This document shows, one piece after another, positions 23,074-24,539 of a DNA stretch of 24,539 nt. The notes beneath the pieces are model-generated. The model ran no database searches, was not told the origin of the DNA, and was given only the letters and a program-made list of their open reading frames with translations. The stretch comes from JBMDXB01 sp048594975 (lineage in GTDB: Bacteria; Acidobacteriota; Vicinamibacteria; Vicinamibacterales; 2-12-FULL-66-21). A program made the translations under genes and the position numbers. Position 1 is the stretch's first letter. Each line of letters begins with the position of its first letter. The stretch spans positions 1-24,539 of the forward strand of contig JBMDXQ010000118.1 in assembly GCA_048594975.1 (NCBI GenBank), given 5' to 3'.

Positions 23074-24539
23074 ATGATCCAGCTGGCTGTCAGGCACTGG
23101 CCGCTTCCCTGCGTCCTCCTCGTCGCCCTGCTGGCCGACGTTGCCGTGCAGGCACAGTCGCGAGCGAAGGTCTGGGAGGAGCCGCTGGTCCTGCCCACCT
23201 ATGAGGTGAACCCGCCGGACCACAACCCGAGGTTCTACGCCGGCCGCGCGTACCAGGGTGCTCAGGGCAGGGTCTATCCGTACGCCATGATCGACGACCT
23301 CACGGACAATCGGGTGGAGAAGACCTACCGTGCCGTCTACCTCGAGAACGAGTACATCAAGGTCTGCGTAGTCCCCGAGCTCGGCGGCCGCGTCCTGTCG
23401 GCCGTGGACAAGACCAACAACTACGACTTCTTCTACCGGCAGACCGTGATCAAACCGGCTCTCATCGGGATGATCGGCGCCTGGATCTCCGGGGGGGTCG
23501 AGTGGAACTTCCCGCATCACCACCGGCCGACCGTGTTCATGCCGATCGACTACGCGATCGAGAACCACGCGGACGGGAGCGCCACCGCCTGGGTGGGCGA
23601 GATGGAGATCCGCCATCGGATGCGGTGGGTCGTTGGCCTCACGCTCTATCCGGGCAAGTCGTACGTCGAGGCGACGCTCAAGCCGATCAACCGGACCCCG
23701 TTCATCCAGAGCTTCCTTTTCTTCGCGAACGCCGGCACGCACTCGAACGAGACCTACCAGGTCTTCTTCCCGCCCGACACGCAGTACGTCACCTACCACG
23801 GCAAGAACCAGTTCGCGCGCTGGCCCGTTTCACGGGAGGTATTCAACGCGATCGATTACACCGCCGGCGTCGATCTGAGCTGGTGGAAGAACCACCCGGA
23901 ATGGACCTCGATGTTCGCCTGGAACTACGACGAGGACTTCTTCGGCGGCTACGATCACGGCAAGCGGGCGGGAACGGTGAGCGTCGCCAACCACCACGTC
24001 GCTCCCGGGAAGAAGTTCTGGGAGTGGAGTGCCGGCCCCCGTGGTGTGCTCTGGGACCACATCCTCACCGAAAAGGACGGCCCCGAGCTGGAGCTGATGA
24101 CCGGCGCGTACTCGGACAACCAGCCGGATTACAGCTGGCTTCAGCCGCTCGAGTCGAAAGAGGTTCGGTTCTACTGGTTCCCGATCCGGGAGCTCGGCGG
24201 GCTGAAGTACGCGAACACCGAGGGGGCGCTGAATTTCGAGCTGCGGCCGAGCGGACTCGCGAAGATCGCCGTCAACACCGTCGCGGCGCACACGGGTGCC
24301 ATCCTCTCGGTGAAATCGGGCGACGCGATCGTCCTCTCGAGGACGATTGACATCGATCCGGCGCGGCCATTCTCTGCGGAGGGGCGGGTGCCGGCTGGCA
24401 CAGGACTGAAGATGTCCGGGTGTCGCTGGCCGACCGTGAATCGAGAGAGCTGCTCATCTATCAGGAGAAGAGGTCGAAGGGCGAGACGATGCCCGATCCG
24501 GTCAAACCTCCGCCCGCGCCGAAGGAAATCGGGACGGTC
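23074..24539 (+). CDS. DUF5107 protein (partial, runs off the window; one frameshift)
   Basis: The gene starts at ATG 23074, 13 bases after the previous stop, with GGAG upstream. It has a signal peptide (WPLPCVLLVALLADVAVQAQ) and then a DUF5107 domain: VWEEPLVLPTYEVNPPDHNP, VYLENEYIKVCVVPELGGRV, GGVEWNFPHHHRPTVF, and a galactose-mutarotase-like beta-sandwich to about residue 430. Such proteins usually continue into TPR repeats. At about 24,405 the frame changes: the original frame becomes Arg/Ser-rich junk, whereas the next frame reads EDVRVSLADRESRELLIYQE, then KRSKGETMPDPVKPPPAPKE, to the window edge. One missing G (CTGGAAGAT read as CTGAAGAT) would restore it. No activity is established that I can cite; a sugar-binding or sugar-modifying function is inferred from fold and operon position. 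Confidence 0.82.
   Translation, partial: MIQLAVRHWPLPCVLLVALLADVAVQAQSRAKVWEEPLVLPTYEVNPPDHNPRFYAGRAYQGAQGRVYPYAMIDDLTDNRVEKTYRAVYLENEYIKVCVVPELGGRVLSAVDKTNNYDFFYRQTVIKPALIGMIGAWISGGVEWNFPHHHRPTVFMPIDYAIENHADGSATAWVGEMEIRHRMRWVVGLTLYPGKSYVEATLKPINRTPFIQSFLFFANAGTHSNETYQVFFPPDTQYVTYHGKNQFARWPVSREVFNAIDYTAGVDLSWWKNHPEWTSMFAWNYDEDFFGGYDHGKRAGTVSVANHHVAPGKKFWEWSAGPRGVLWDHILTEKDGPELELMTGAYSDNQPDYSWLQPLESKEVRFYWFPIRELGGLKYANTEGALNFELRPSGLAKIAVNTVAAHTGAILSVKSGDAIVLSRTIDIDPARPFSAEGRVPAGTGLKMSGCRWPTVNRESCSSIRRRGRRARRCPIRSNLRPRRRKSGR

Noticed and set aside
1..24539. tRNA, rRNA or CRISPR array
   Set aside because: No cloverleaf-like sequence, rRNA core or regularly spaced repeats were seen on reading both strands.

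Overview
The window is high-GC DNA from a soil- or sediment-type bacterium, most likely an acidobacterium (Vicinamibacteria-like). This is inferred from an Oar-type TonB-dependent receptor with a carboxypeptidase-regulatory N-terminus, its neighbouring CAZyme and DUF5107 genes, and small accessory families I associate with that phylum. No rRNA, tRNA or CRISPR array is visible, so the taxonomy is inference.

The window has two contrasting halves. Bases 1 to about 13,300 are an accessory region. Intact small genes are interspersed with gene and IS debris. Apparently intact are: a 51-aa membrane protein, aqpZ, a VOC protein, an AhpD-like protein divergent from a MocR regulator, an NTF2-like protein, a methyltransferase, glpF, arsR and an unrecognised protein. 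The debris comprises: a truncated tyrosine recombinase; an IS3 orfB scrap; four pieces of integrase-core transposases; a frameshifted nuclease-like gene; a ChrR-type cupin joined to the tail of a TIR domain; a patatin C-terminus; an ECF41 sigma factor C-terminus; an arginase C-terminus; a ProC/ComER-like tail; and an ACR3 arsenite-pump C-terminus. Several relics can only be read by switching frame.

Bases 11,510-13,310 look like the remains of an arsenic-response locus: an aquaglyceroporin, the last ~85 residues of an ACR3 efflux pump, and a cysteine-containing ArsR with a palindrome just before its start.

Bases 14,000 to the right edge form a tight, co-directional, largely intact operon resembling a polysaccharide-utilisation locus. 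It encodes an Oar-like outer-membrane receptor, a GH2 beta-galactosidase-like enzyme fused to two C-terminal VOC (glyoxalase-fold) domains, a clan GH-A hydrolase resembling GH50 beta-agarases, and a DUF5107 protein that runs off the window. A strong GC hairpin lies between the receptor and the first enzyme. The GH2-VOC-VOC fusion is the most unusual item: a glycosidase tethered to what may be a metal-dependent lyase/isomerase/dioxygenase-fold module. The working model is import of a galactose-containing oligosaccharide and its hydrolysis in the periplasm, with the VOC module acting on, or binding, an unusual sugar or aglycone. One probable single-base frameshift is seen in the DUF5107 gene near 24,405.
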